This document shows, in pieces, positions 1-11,100 of a stretch of DNA of 64,000 nucleotides (positions within the stretch are counted from its first letter, which is position 1; every line of letters starts with the position of its first letter). The notes beneath the pieces are model-generated. The model saw only the letters and a program-made list of their open reading frames with translations. It did no database searches and was not told the DNA's origin. The position numbers and the translations under genes are program-made. The DNA comes from Archegozetes longisetosus (lineage: Eukaryota; Arthropoda; Arachnida; Sarcoptiformes; Trhypochthoniidae). The stretch lies in the NCBI GenBank assembly GCA_018873245.2, contig JAEMBT020000009.1, positions 13,977,112-14,041,111 on the forward strand, written 5' to 3'.

Positions 1-753
1 TTCATTTATAATTCACTGTCTTTTTAATTCTAATTTCATTTATATGTCCCATTAGCTCAACAACATTTATATTATAGAATATAACAATTATTTGAATTAA
101 TGTTTAGAAAACTTACCTTTACTTTGAATAGAAAACAAAACTAAATAAAAGAGAATTATATAACAAACTAATGAATCAAATGAATATAATGAAATAGCTT
201 GAAGAATAGTAAGATTTTATTCATTCAAAGTAAGACTGTGTGGTAACATTCAATCTGATGCTTGTCTTCAAAAATAGATATTTTAGTCAACATCTTCTTA
301 CCAACATTTTTAAGTCAGGGGATTCTGAATATATTCTCAACTTTCATTCTGAATATATCTTTAGTATTGCTAATAGTTTGTATAGTTAGGGATTTAGTAA
401 TCGTGGTTAGCAACTGGAGTAAAGTGATGTATATGATGAGCGTGTTTAAGGGGTTATTTATATATTTATTTAAGAAAAAGGCATAATTACTATATTATTA
501 AGAGTTAAATACGTATGTGAGGAAATATGCCCTAAAAATACAGAAACTCCATCAGGTGCAAATGGTATCTATCGTCGATCATTAAGATTAGTGTGTAAGC
601 AGAAAAGTTGGCACAACTGAAAGATGTATGGAAAGAAATCACCCTAACTTAGGAACGCCTACGTGCTACTAATTTTGGCAGTACAGCTAATGAATATTTT
701 TCTTACCTCTTGCTGATTCCATCTGCCAAATAGATTTTTAAATACTGTTATAT

Positions 754-755
<2 letters not shown>

Positions 756-784
<29 letters not shown>
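756..784. repeat. (TC)n microsatellite
   Basis: An uninterrupted CT dinucleotide run of about 29 bases. Similar CT/GA runs recur through the window at about 11336-11356, 16735-16762, 21500-21557, 31981-32020, 42637-42706 and 50496-50527. Confidence 0.9.
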
Positions 785-789
<5 letters not shown>

Positions 790-1317
790 TATTTTTTATC
801 TAATACTCTATTCTGTAAACTTGTTTTTAACGGAAAACACTCTAAAATATAGACTATTATAAACTTATAGTAAACAATTGGTTTAAAATACATTTGATTA
901 TTAGCTATTAGTAAATCTAAATTTGACATGATTGATTTGTAGTACTTGAAATACTTATAATTTGACTAGAGTACACTTGAAAACTATTCTATTGTATTAA
1001 AATGATAAAACATTTAAACTATAAATTGATCTATTAGTAACACTTGTTCAGCTCAAACTTTTACATTTCATATTAGAATAAGTTAAAATATATGATTTTA
1101 TTTAAATATGCCGCTTCTTTATCTTACAATCAACTTAATCATCAAAACTTTATTAATCTTTGCCAAATCTCTATTACTCATCTCTAAAGACCACTCTATA
1201 ATTGATTGAAGCATTCAATCTTTATATATAGCAGTGAACCAGTTATTGTAGACTTGAAAACGCTAATTTCGACATGAACAATTTTCTAAATCAATATAGA
1301 CTTAAAGTAATGAATAC

Positions 1318-1479
1318 CATCTAACCTAACTTAACCTAACTAACCTAATTTAACCTAATTTAACCTAATTTAACCTAACCTAACCTAATTTAACCTAACT
1401 TAACCTAACCTAACCTAACCTAATTTAACCTAATTTAACCTAACTTAACCTAACCTAACTTAACCTAACCTAACCTAAG
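1318..1479. repeat. AACCTA hexamer array (interstitial telomere-like repeat)
   Basis: About 160 bp of TAACCT/AACCTA hexamers with frequent AATTTAACCT and AACTTAACCT variants. The unit is a hexamer (TTAGGT on the other strand), not the common arthropod telomere pentamer TTAGG. Shorter tracts of the same word occur on either strand at about 24654-24712, 27551-27612, 33876-33925, 36700-36737, 37174-37205, 40384-40456, 41345-41404, 42001-42045, 49443-49492, 53635-53650 and 55237-55268. Confidence 0.85.
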
Positions 1480-3022
1480 GTAAAGTATGATGAATCGAAT
1501 TTGGAGCAAATACAAGAATCTAGACAATGTTTATAAGTTAAAAAGTAGTGCAATTGATTGAAAGAAATATTATATTTAAATAGTTGTGAGTTATTATTCG
1601 TATTTAAATAGAAGCTATCATTGTTTCTATATGATCTAGATTTTAGACTCAAATATGTCTCATGCAATGTATGAATATAAAGATTAATTGCTTTATAAAG
1701 CTTCTATTATGATTTCAGTTAAATGACAATGTTTTAGAATAACTGTTAGAGATATATTTCTAATGTATTAGGTCAAGAAATACAATAGAGTATTCTTTGG
1801 TAATACTTGCTGCTATGGCAACACTTATAATAGTATTATTTTAGTGTTATATAACCGAATATAATTTTAGTTTTCTAGTATAACCTAACGTGTTCTTAGA
1901 AGATCAACTAATTTATTATTAGATACTAGTATGATTTTTTTAGTATCTATCACAAATTATTGATTAGAAGGTGATAGCCTATTAAACGTACTTGATTGTA
2001 GGAATATTAACTGATCATATTACTATTCTATATTGATTATATTACTTCCTAATAAGCTTGATTCAACTTAATTTTTCAGCTATTAATCATTATATAATAT
2101 TTATTATAAGTTATATCTACTTTGTGAAGATGTTGAATCTATTTCATTCGTTGTCCTCATTTATTTCACCTTAACATTCATAATAAACAAAAAGCAAAAA
2201 TCAATCATATGGAAAGTTTTTTACTAATAATATCTATACTATCACTGCTGTAAACATGTTTATATTTCTATTAGTATTACTACGTAAGTCTATGTTACTT
2301 TTATTATTCTTATTTTATACTCATCTTATTTATGCTTTTCTCTATCTATTCATCTTATCCATCATTTTATTCATCTTATCTATCATTTTATTATCATTTG
2401 ATTATCATTTGATCTTCGTTTGTGTCAATTTCAATGTTGCGTCAAACCTTCAAATCTTATAATACAGAATGGATGGGATCTTCACAGAATGCGTAGAATC
2501 TTCACAGAATACGTAGCATTTACACAGAATGCAAAGAACTTTCACACTACTGTATTAACATAGTGACAAAGTACAAGTAATTATTATAGATGACAACTGA
2601 AAGTTTTTTGACATGTTATAAGTGAATAAATTGTTATTGAAATTCTAAATATCAATAAAGTTGAATGAACTGTTTTGTTTATATACAAAGTGCATTATTC
2701 TTGACTATCGGATTCTGGTTTTCTTCGTAAAATAGCCAAACATATAAGTGTTTGTAATTATTATGCAAGATTGTGTTGATAACTTGTGCAAATATCAATT
2801 CATTAATAATTTTTGTGAAGTTGTGCTGAAAAGCTTGTGTAGATAAAGTGATTATTGATTTTTATGCAAAACAGTGTGTGAGAAACAAGATCTATATCTA
2901 TAGATAACAAAAGTGATAATAAATTTAATGTTAAACAATATAGAGAAATAGCATAGAGCAATTATAGGTAATTCACTACAGGTGAATTAAGTTGTCAAAA
3001 ATCAGATCAGTAAGAGAAGTTT

Positions 3023-3813
3023 ATGTATACTAAAATAAAACTGGCATCACTTTACTCTGCCTGGTATTTCTGGTATGTTATTATAAGCATTCAACTTATA
3101 AATAATTACAATAGTTGTAATTCTTTTACTAGAATTGTGATTCTATTACAAGAATTGTGATTCTATTGCGAGAGTTATAATTCTATTGCAAGAATTAATT
3201 CCTTTGCAATAATTACAATTGTATTACAAGAACTATAATCCTATTACAATAATTGTAATTCTACTAAAAGAACAATTTTATTCTTTATTATTAGGACTGT
3301 TATTCTAATTGCAATCATTCTCGCGTTTGCACTGACTTTTATTGTAATGATATGTTGTCGCAAACCCGAGAAAATCACTTCAATACGTATTTCCGCACCA
3401 ATCCAAACATCGATTCTTGGAATCTGTAAATAAAGCTCTTTTTGGTTGATTCAAAAACTTATTGATTATTGAAATTTTTAGCTCAAGATGAAAAAGGAAT
3501 GATTCAGCCAGACGTTGTCTTCTTTAGAAGACCATCCACTGCATTATCATTTGCTCAATTAAGCAATGCTGAGAGAAGAGCATCTAACAATTCAGAATCA
3601 TTAGAATGTAATGATATTGAAACTATTGATGACATGAGTGTTCGTTTGACAACACCTATTAAACCACTATCTCCTGCTTATCAAATTTGTGAACCTGTTA
3701 ATGTCTCCAGAGTTCGCTTGCCACAAGGATTGTGTGAAAATCAAACTGATAGTGAATTTGCTCTTCCTCCTGGATATGTCACTGCTTTGTTGAGTCCTAG
3801 CAGCAAAATTTGA
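3023..3813 (+). CDS. single-pass membrane protein with C-terminal PPGY motif (170 aa, three exons)
   Basis: Coding exons 3023-3072, 3295-3425 and 3482-3813 join in phase through GT-AG introns (donors GTATGT and GTAAAT, acceptors TTATTAG and TTTTTAG). The predicted product has a tryptophan-rich approach (AWYFW, residues 13-17), one membrane helix at about 18-38, a Cys-Cys-Arg stop-transfer and a polar cytoplasmic tail ending near PPGY (156-159), a PPxY-type ligand for WW domains of NEDD4-family ubiquitin ligases. This short architecture recalls WBP1/VOPP1-like and Commissureless-like adaptors, but I do not recognise an orthologue. The first exon starts at an ATG preceded in frame by TAA, so the N-terminus may be complete. 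Alternatively, this exon is internal and a secreted ectodomain lies upstream, possibly starting at the signal-peptide-like ATG at 2256. A row of 16-bp repeats begins just after the stop codon. Confidence 0.6.
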
Positions 3814-3830
3814 AATTTTTGTGTGTTATG

Positions 3831-3940
3831 CCGTTTCAGTATTAATCCGTTTCAGTATTAATCCGTTTCAATATTAAGCCGTTTCAATATTAAGCCGTTT
3901 CAATATTAAGCCGTTTCAGCATTAAGTCATTTCCGTATTA
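3831..3940. repeat. 16-bp minisatellite in the 3' flank
   Basis: About seven units of CCGTTTCAATATTAAG with small variations, directly after the stop codon at 3813 and probably inside the 3' UTR. No clean AATAAA was seen before it; ATTAAA occurs near 3961. Confidence 0.75.
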
Positions 3941-4399
3941 TGTTGTAAATAATACGCATGCATTAAAAGTTTGTTCCGCTACTAAACTTCTTTTATAAAT
4001 AACAAAACAGATTAATGAGAAAATGACTTAGTACAGAAATGGTCTAATAAGCGGATGGTTTAATATGCAGCTTACGATAACACACCGAACACCTGTCAGA
4101 TACAGTATCAGCTACTATGCAGTCAAATTCAAAAATCCGTTAAATTGATCGCTCACTAATATCATATCAGACGCAAATTCACTTTCATTACAGAAATAAT
4201 TTGCAAGAATCCTTTATCATTTAGAGTACTGGATTAATAAATACTTGATGTTAGATAACGTTTTAGTGTGACTTCAGTCAAAACGTGATTCAAGCATATT
4301 TTTGAAATCAATGTTTGGTATGAAACAATATTTTCACAGATATGAGGGTTATCTTCTATTTAGCTATTCTACTAAGGGATCAATTTAAAGCCTTTTTGA

Positions 4400-4826
4400 A
4401 TTTATCTTAGGGTGACCAAATCTTGCAGAGCTCAAATCTGTACAAAAACATATCAAAGAGTCCATCTTTGAGACTTTCTTAAAGTTTTAAAATTTATTTA
4501 CAGTACCTAATGAATATAAAAGCTACAAAATTTCAACTGTGAAATTAATCATATTTCTTCTATGACTTTGCAGTACTGAGTAGCTTAAGTTATCTTTAAC
4601 ATGTAAAGTTCTGAACAAGAAATTATATATGAGCAATTTCAATAGGTTAAAATACGTTAGTTTATAATCAATATACACCGAGTTACTAATCAGATAAAGC
4701 ATTTGTGATAGAAGTGTCTATTAATTTAGCTCCAATCTGGACCAAATGCGCCCAGATTGGAGCTCTCTCTCTATACTCTAGACTAGCTAACCTGAAACCT
4801 TGACGCTTGGTCACCCTAATTTATCT
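4400..4826. mobile_element. hAT-type MITE with perfect 8-bp target duplication
   Basis: The element spans 4408-4818 (411 bp). It begins TAGGGTGACCAA and ends with the exact reverse complement TTGGTCACCCTA, and is flanked by identical ATTTATCT copies at 4400-4407 and 4819-4826. An 8-bp duplication with a TAGGG-type terminus fits hAT transposons. It has no transposase. Near its right end, 4727-4763 is a perfect 13-bp inverted repeat (AGCTCCAATCTGG) with an 11-base loop. The perfect duplication and termini suggest a fairly young insertion. Confidence 0.88.
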
Positions 4827-4870
4827 GTACAATAGACTCAAAAAGTGTAGCACAAATGTAAGATATATAC

Positions 4871-5049
4871 TACAGTCGCCTCTTGTTATAATGAACGGCC
4901 TAATACACTAGAGATACATTGATTATAACAAGAGTTCACTATATCGAGTATAGTATGTAAAGTCTACGAACTAAATAATTTTATCGAAAGTGTATAGTAC
5001 GGCTCATGGTTCACTATATCCGACTTGATTATAGTGGGAGTCGACTGTA
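4871..5049. mobile_element. pogo/Tigger-type MITE
   Basis: Inverted termini CAGTCGCCTCTTGTTATAAT (from 4873) and, read on the minus strand from 5047, CAGTCGACTCCCACTATAAT. Each is flanked by TA, the pogo/Tc1-mariner target. The motif CAGTCGACTCCCxxTATAA is typical of Tigger-class termini. The element is about 175 bp, non-coding, and its ends differ at several positions, so it is older than the hAT MITE 50 bp away. Confidence 0.7.
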
Positions 5050-6841
5050 TAGTAAGACATATACTATAGTGTTCCGACTATAGTATTAAACAGCAAAGTG
5101 CTTTGCAGGTAGGTATATATCTTCTACTAAATGATCTACATTTCTTTAATCCACTTAATTAGTATTAAATGCTCACTATAAGTTTGAAAGTAGACTTAAG
5201 CTGTACTATTTAGATTTAAACTAGATTGCAAATATTAACTTAGAAATTATTTGTTTAACGAACAATGATTTTATACACATTTTATTTAAATCAACAGAAT
5301 AAAGATTTAGTAAATTTGTAGATAATTTTTCAAGTATTCATTGATATGATGAGAGATAATAGTTATAATACTAGTATAGGCAATACCCCCTGAAGATCCA
5401 TTTGGTGGGGTGAGTTCTATCTCTAATATTACTACAGGTAGAAATAGAGCTAACCCGACAATTGCTCACTGTTGGGTTCAATAGAAAAGCAAAAACTATT
5501 CCAACCCTTGTATTGCAACCGAACAAAAGCTTCTAAATACGGGTAAAGAAAGGAGAAATGGTGTGTCTATATAATTATATTTGTTTTCTTTGAAAAGGGA
5601 GACTATTGTCCGCAGTTTAAATAAGTTACTCAACGCTTTCTACAGTATGTTTACAGTGAAGACCGAAGTTATCTGGCGTAGAGTTATGTCTTGTAGAGTA
5701 GTGTCTCGTAGAGTTATCGTGCATAGAGCTATCGTGCATAAAGCTATCGTGCATAGAACTATCTTGCATAGAGCTATTTTACACAGAGCTATCTTACACA
5801 GAGCTATCTTCCATAGCGTTATCTCTCTTAGACTTAATTCGCATAGACTTAACTCGCTTCAACTTATCTCCTTTTACTCACTCTACGACCTATTCATATG
5901 AATAATAAACTTCCTTTCTTTCAACAAATTCTACAGTGTCTTTCTTCTTTTCAAACTCACTCCAACCGCTTAATACACATGTAATTGTATTTCATTGAAA
6001 TCGGTTGTAATTATACTATATTTCTAAATATGTATGTAAATTCTTACGAAAATCACTGTTAATTATAGGCAGATTTGAGTTTAAATTGAAAGTGAATGAG
6101 AATGTAGTATAATATTAACAAACAATTCAATATATAGAGTTGTTGACAGGAGATTGAAATGTATAAGATTTTTGGGTCAATGAACCATAAAATGACCACA
6201 TTCTCAAACTGTAAAATATATATGTTTTCACTAAATAAGGCCAATAAATAATCAGCTATCGGTCAGTCAATAAGTTGTCGGTTAGAATGAATGTATAAAC
6301 CGATAACTCATTGACTAACCTATAAATAAATAGCTGAAATGATTGTCTTAAAGTACTATAATAAGACAAACTGAAAAAGGCATAGAAAAGTAAATAATAG
6401 TAAATAGTAACTCAATAGATAGATTTATTATGTTAGTTGAAAGTAATTTAATGCTTGTTATAGCATGTGATATAGATGTCTTTTCATTTATAACTTTCTC
6501 TTATTTGGCTCGATTGGACCAGATTTGGACCAAATAATAACCACATGTGTTGACGGTGATAATTGGTTTGCTTAACCTAAATATATTATTGACGAAAAAT
6601 TGGTTTTAAAATAGTACTATAACCAATATAAATCTTACACTAAGTATTGATTTCTAAACTTATAATCAATACTAACTATTTTCTAACTACTTTCTAACTT
6701 TATAGCTAATTTATACCTTTACTTTTCTCTCTACTATTATTGACCAATTTTTACGACTTATTTAAAACCTTTCATTGCTCCAACTATCTCTCAATTATTA
6801 TTTTGTCTGCGTTTGTGTCTCAGCTAGAGTTTTGATCAATT
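5050..6841. other. non-coding stretch with a 15-bp minisatellite
   Basis: No gene recognised. A slightly GC-richer piece at 5385-5480 reads open on + (starting I-P-P-E-D-P-F-G-G after a stop) and could be a small terminal exon, but nothing joins to it. The open frame at 5581-5901 is produced by the minisatellite below. The rest is AT-rich. Confidence 0.4.
5665..5874. repeat. 15-bp minisatellite (about 14 units)
   Basis: Units of the form GAGCTATCGTGCATA repeat about 14 times with drift toward both ends. Because 15 is a multiple of three and the unit lacks a stop in one frame, it creates a 106-codon open frame encoding a repeated H-R-A-I-(V/L). I regard this as a repeat artefact rather than a gene. 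Confidence 0.85.
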
Positions 6842-6935
6842 TTTGTGTATTTGAGTTGAAGTATAGATAGGTTCTCGTACATTTGAGTTGAAGTATAGAT
6901 AAGTTTTCATATATTTGAGCTAAAGTACAAATCAA
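6842..6935. repeat. three 30-bp repeats upstream of the small secreted protein gene
   Basis: About three degenerate copies of a unit containing TTTGAGTTGAAGTATAGATA lie in the presumed promoter or 5' UTR of the gene starting at 6986. No clear TATA box was seen nearby. Confidence 0.7.
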
Positions 6936-6985
6936 AAATTTCATACATTTGAATGAAGAATCAACAATATAATAAAGAAACATAA

Positions 6986-7463
6986 ATGAAAATGAGCATA
7001 ATGAATAGAATGAAAACGATAATAATACTTGAAATATTACTGGTGATTGATTGTTACGGTGGAGGTATAGAAGAACGTTCTCCATTTGACTTCGTTCCAT
7101 ATGCACTAGTGGATTTATTCACCAGTTTGTCTCCTGTCAGAGTAAAAATCACGGATCATGGAAGACTTATATATCCGTAAGTTTCATCTTTTCATCTTGC
7201 TCACTCTTTTCATCTTCCTCATTCTTTTCACCTTGCTCATTTTTGAATCACGCTCATTCTCTTTATCTTCCTCATTCTTTTCATCTTGCTCACTCTTTTT
7301 TCAGCTTACTCATTCTTTTCACCTTGCTCATCTTTCTCATCTTTCCATCTTACTCACTCTTTTCTCCCTACTCTCTACTCTCTTTAGATCTATTCGACTA
7401 CAAACTCCTTTGTTGAATCGTGATGGTCTTCGAGCTATTCACAGCTTTATTCCTTTGGGATAG
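6986..7463 (+). CDS. small secreted protein (88 aa, two exons)
   Basis: Exon 1 (6986-7176) starts at the first of several in-frame ATGs, encodes a short basic start and a hydrophobic signal peptide (about residues 10-22, IIILEILLVIDCYGG), and ends at a GTAAGT donor. Exon 2 (7388-7463) follows a strong pyrimidine tract and TTTAG and restores the frame (CC|A gives Pro). The mature chain would be about 65 residues with no cysteine and no dibasic site, ending in F-I-P-L-G. A C-terminal glycine can be an amidation donor, but a neuropeptide role is speculation. I recognise no family. AATAAA at 7638-7643 fits a short 3' UTR. The gene converges on BAMBI, whose stop lies 0.7 kb downstream on the other strand. 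The 211-bp intron is almost entirely a pyrimidine-rich repeat. Confidence 0.55.
7177..7387 (+). repeat. intron built of 20-bp pyrimidine-rich repeats
   Basis: Nearly the whole intron consists of variants of CTCATTCTTTTCATCTTGCT, giving one continuous polypyrimidine region on the coding strand from donor to acceptor. Confidence 0.75.
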
Positions 7464-8173
7464 ATATGATTTTTATTTTGTCAGGTTTTATTTTTTGTTA
7501 TTTTTTATTACTTATATAATATGTTCTAATATGATTTTTCATTCTATTTATAAGTCACTATGACTTCCAATTCAATTGTAAAATCTGACTCTTAATGTAT
7601 GATTTGAATAACTTTTTAATTATTACATAAAGTCAATAATAAATGATTAGTTTATATAATGAAGTTTTATTTGGTATATCTTTCGTTCATTTTCTATCCT
7701 TACTAATTTCTACTACATAAACAAGCAAAATGAACTTTTGATTAATTCTAAAACGATTAGTCTTACCTTTATTAGTCTAATTTAAATTAGATTTGTAGAA
7801 CGCTCATTTCAAGAATGCTCATCTCAATAATACTAATATGAAATAATGCATATTTAATACATAGTCTAATCTAAATAAAAATGATCTGAATAAATTTATT
7901 CAAATATATTTTATTGCATTTATTATCATTTAATGAATAAATAAGATATAGAGTAATTGTGCAAAAGAAAATGTACAGTAATAAACAAATAGGGTTGGTA
8001 ATCAATTTACAAAATTAATTGTTAAATCATAATCGTTTTAATGCGTTTTTCGCTTCTTTTATGTCTCTCTCGTTCTTCGTCTTTAGACTGTAGTTGTTAT
8101 AAGTTTTTATAAAGTTTATGCATAAGTTTTTATAAGTTTTATATAAGTTTATATATAAGTACTTCCATATAAG

Positions 8174-11100
8174 TCATTTTGGACTTGAAAGTAACGAATT
8201 ATATAATTGATTATTTAATGATTTAATATTATTATTACGTCGATTATCAGACTGTGATTGTGATTGATGAGTACTGGTATCATGTTTATAAGACAAATTA
8301 ATTATATTATATAAATTACTATTACCACTAGTAGTATTTATATCACATGCTTTCTCTATATCATTCATTTTTGTGTTTGCTACTTTTGTGCTTGCTACTT
8401 TTGTGCTTGCTACTTTTTCGTTCTTGTAGTTCTTCTCTTCTTTTACCATCTTCATACTTCTCTTCTCCATACATCTATTATCTGGTTTGACCAGTATCTC
8501 ATTTGCATTACTACCATTACTATTTAGTAACAAATCTGTTTTAAATTGTCTTTGTTTACGTAATTCATTCATTTGTCGCTGTCTTTTATTGTCCTGACGT
8601 AATACTTTTGTCGCCATTAATATTAGTATTACTAATAACACACTACCTAGTACTGCTACTGTTATTACTGTTATTTCAAACCATTTTGTTCCTATTGATA
8701 CATTTGTTGTTGTTGGTGCTGCTGCTGATGATGATGATCCTGGTTGTGATGATGCTTGTGCTGGTTGTTGTTGATGATGTGTTGGTGCTGATTGATATGT
8801 TCCTATATGATAGATTTGTTAGTTATTAGTTTTGTTATAAGTTATAAGTTATTAATTGTTATAAGTTATTAATTGTTATAAGTTATTAATTGTTATAACT
8901 TATTAATTGTTATAACTTATTAATTGTTATACACTTATTAATTGTAATTAGTGATAGCATGTTTATATCACAACTATAGTTATCTAAGTAAATATATTAA
9001 TCTAATTTATCAGCTAACTCATTTTAACTATACAACAGCTCTTCTTCTTATCCTGGATTATAAAGTCCTCAAGTGTACGTATCGTTATTTGTTGCCCTCA
9101 TAGATTATAAAGTCCCTAAGTATACACACAGCTATTTGTTGCTATCGCAGATTATAAAGTCCTCAAGCGTACACATAGTTATCTATTGCTATCATAGATT
9201 ACAAAGTCCTGAAGTGTACACATAACAATTAGTTGCTATCACAAATTACAAAGTTCTCAAGTGTACATATAGTTATTGCTATGTACTTATACTTAAGTAA
9301 CTACTCAAGTAATAACTTAAGTAAACTTAATATATCTATTAACAAATACCTGATTGGGTGTCATTGGTTTTAGTTAGAGTTCTAGCATTAATAATATCAA
9401 TATTTTTCACATAATTGCACATATCTTCCGAACAACAAACAATAGATTGATTAGAGCCATGTCGATGAATAAGATGATGGTTAGAATGATGGTTAGAATG
9501 AGAATGAGTAAGATGATTATTAACACAGATGTGCCTGATGTGTGGAGGAAGTAATTCAATACAGCCGTGTCGAGATATATCACTAATGCCATCGACATTG
9601 GCATATCCTGAATGCTCTAAAAAACATGCGGCTGATGCACCCGTCGATTTGCACATATATCCAGTCCGAACACATATTGGTTGATTGCAATGGCACCGGA
9701 TATCACCTGAAACATATATTTTTGGTTTTTATTTATTTTCAATTTGTTATGCTTTAGTTCTAATCATTTATTATTAGTCTTATCGGGAATGCTATAAATA
9801 ACTAACCGTTAGTATTAGTGATTTATTAGTGTATATATTATAATCTATAGTTAATAACTTGCCAAGTTCGAATAATTATTAATCTTATCATAACCATAAA
9901 ATGATTTTAAGTAATTTGACTCTTAATAAATAAGAGTTATAAATTAATATATAATTAGTTTACTATATAATAGTCTTAATAACTATTTCTATATAATAGA
10001 CATATATTAATCTTAGTAACTATTTCTATATAGTAGACATATATTAATCTTAATAACTATTTCTAATAAACCAATCTGAATTACAAATGAAAATTATAAA
10101 AATGTATATAGCTTATCAGAGAAAAGTGAAATCATACAATATAATCACTAGAAGAGAAAGATAATAACAAGTGTTTTTATATCATAATAGACTACCTATC
10201 ATAAGAATGTTTATATATATATATATATTACTAATCACTCCTATGGAATTCAATTACATCCATTCAATTGATATCTTCTATTTATTCTCTCTTATTGTCT
10301 ATATCAGTTATAAATTACTACTATTCAGACTATTCGTATTATGTACGTTTGTACTTATTTGTTGTTAGTAGCAATTAGTCTATTGTCTATTGTGTATATA
10401 GACTATAGTGTATAGGGGTTTTAGTAAATTCAAAATTTACATTATAGTGATAAATGCCCATCTAAAATCACACTTAGTAATAATCTGCATCAGATGCAAA
10501 TTGCTATATTAGATTATAAGTTGTTCACTACTGACATTTATTGTAAATAATAAAACAGTAGGTATAAGATAAGTATATATAAATTAATGAATTCAGTTTG
10601 AATTATATTTCTTTTAGCCAAACTTCAAATAACTTCAAAACAATCATTATTCAACTGATAGATGATTAGTTTAGTAGTTTTGAAATATGAGTCTGCTTGC
10701 TCCCCTAACCAGTTGTCAGTTGTGGGTACACACACATATACACACACACGCACTCACACACACTCACACTGAAAACTGACTTAAGCAAACGTTTAGTTTA
10801 AAATAACTTAGTTTCACTTTGTTTCCGATAATATTTGCTTTACCAGTCATATTAGTTATATAAATATTTTTCTATATAGGTTAAGTTGATTTAGCTTAGG
10901 TTAGCTGGTAGTTTAGCTTATCTTATGCTTAGGCTAGCTCAATTCAGCTAGCTCAATTCAGCTTATCTTTCCTTCAAATGATTCATATAAATATTTTAGT
11001 TATCTTTGTCTTTAATAAACATTACGCCCAATTGCTTTCGGTAATCTTACTTTAATATGATAATCTTACTTAGTCGTGTTGATCTGATTTAATCGTGCTA

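Larger units (their letters stand above)
1..3022. other. AT-rich non-coding stretch upstream of the PPGY membrane protein gene
   Basis: No convincing exon was found. The two open frames here (262-486 and 2256-2462, both +) are hydrophobic because the DNA is T-rich and match no family I know. One point deserves care: at 2256 an ATG opens a short hydrophobic frame that meets a GTAAGT donor at 2287, so it could be a signal-peptide exon for the gene starting at 3023. The acceptor this would need (near 3014) lacks a pyrimidine tract, so I did not adopt it. A (TC)n run lies at about 756-784 and a hexamer array at 1318-1479. Confidence 0.5.

Noticed and set aside
262-486. 74-codon hydrophobic + frame
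   Set aside because: Hydrophobicity follows from T-rich DNA; start is TTG, no splice signals or family resemblance.
5581-5901. 106-codon + frame with repeated HRAIVHKAI-like units
   Set aside because: Generated by a 15-bp minisatellite whose period is a multiple of three.
9339-9604. Second minus-strand frame overlapping the BAMBI ectodomain exon
   Set aside because: It is a shifted reading of the cysteine-rich exon; the other frame carries the BAMBI motifs and splices correctly.
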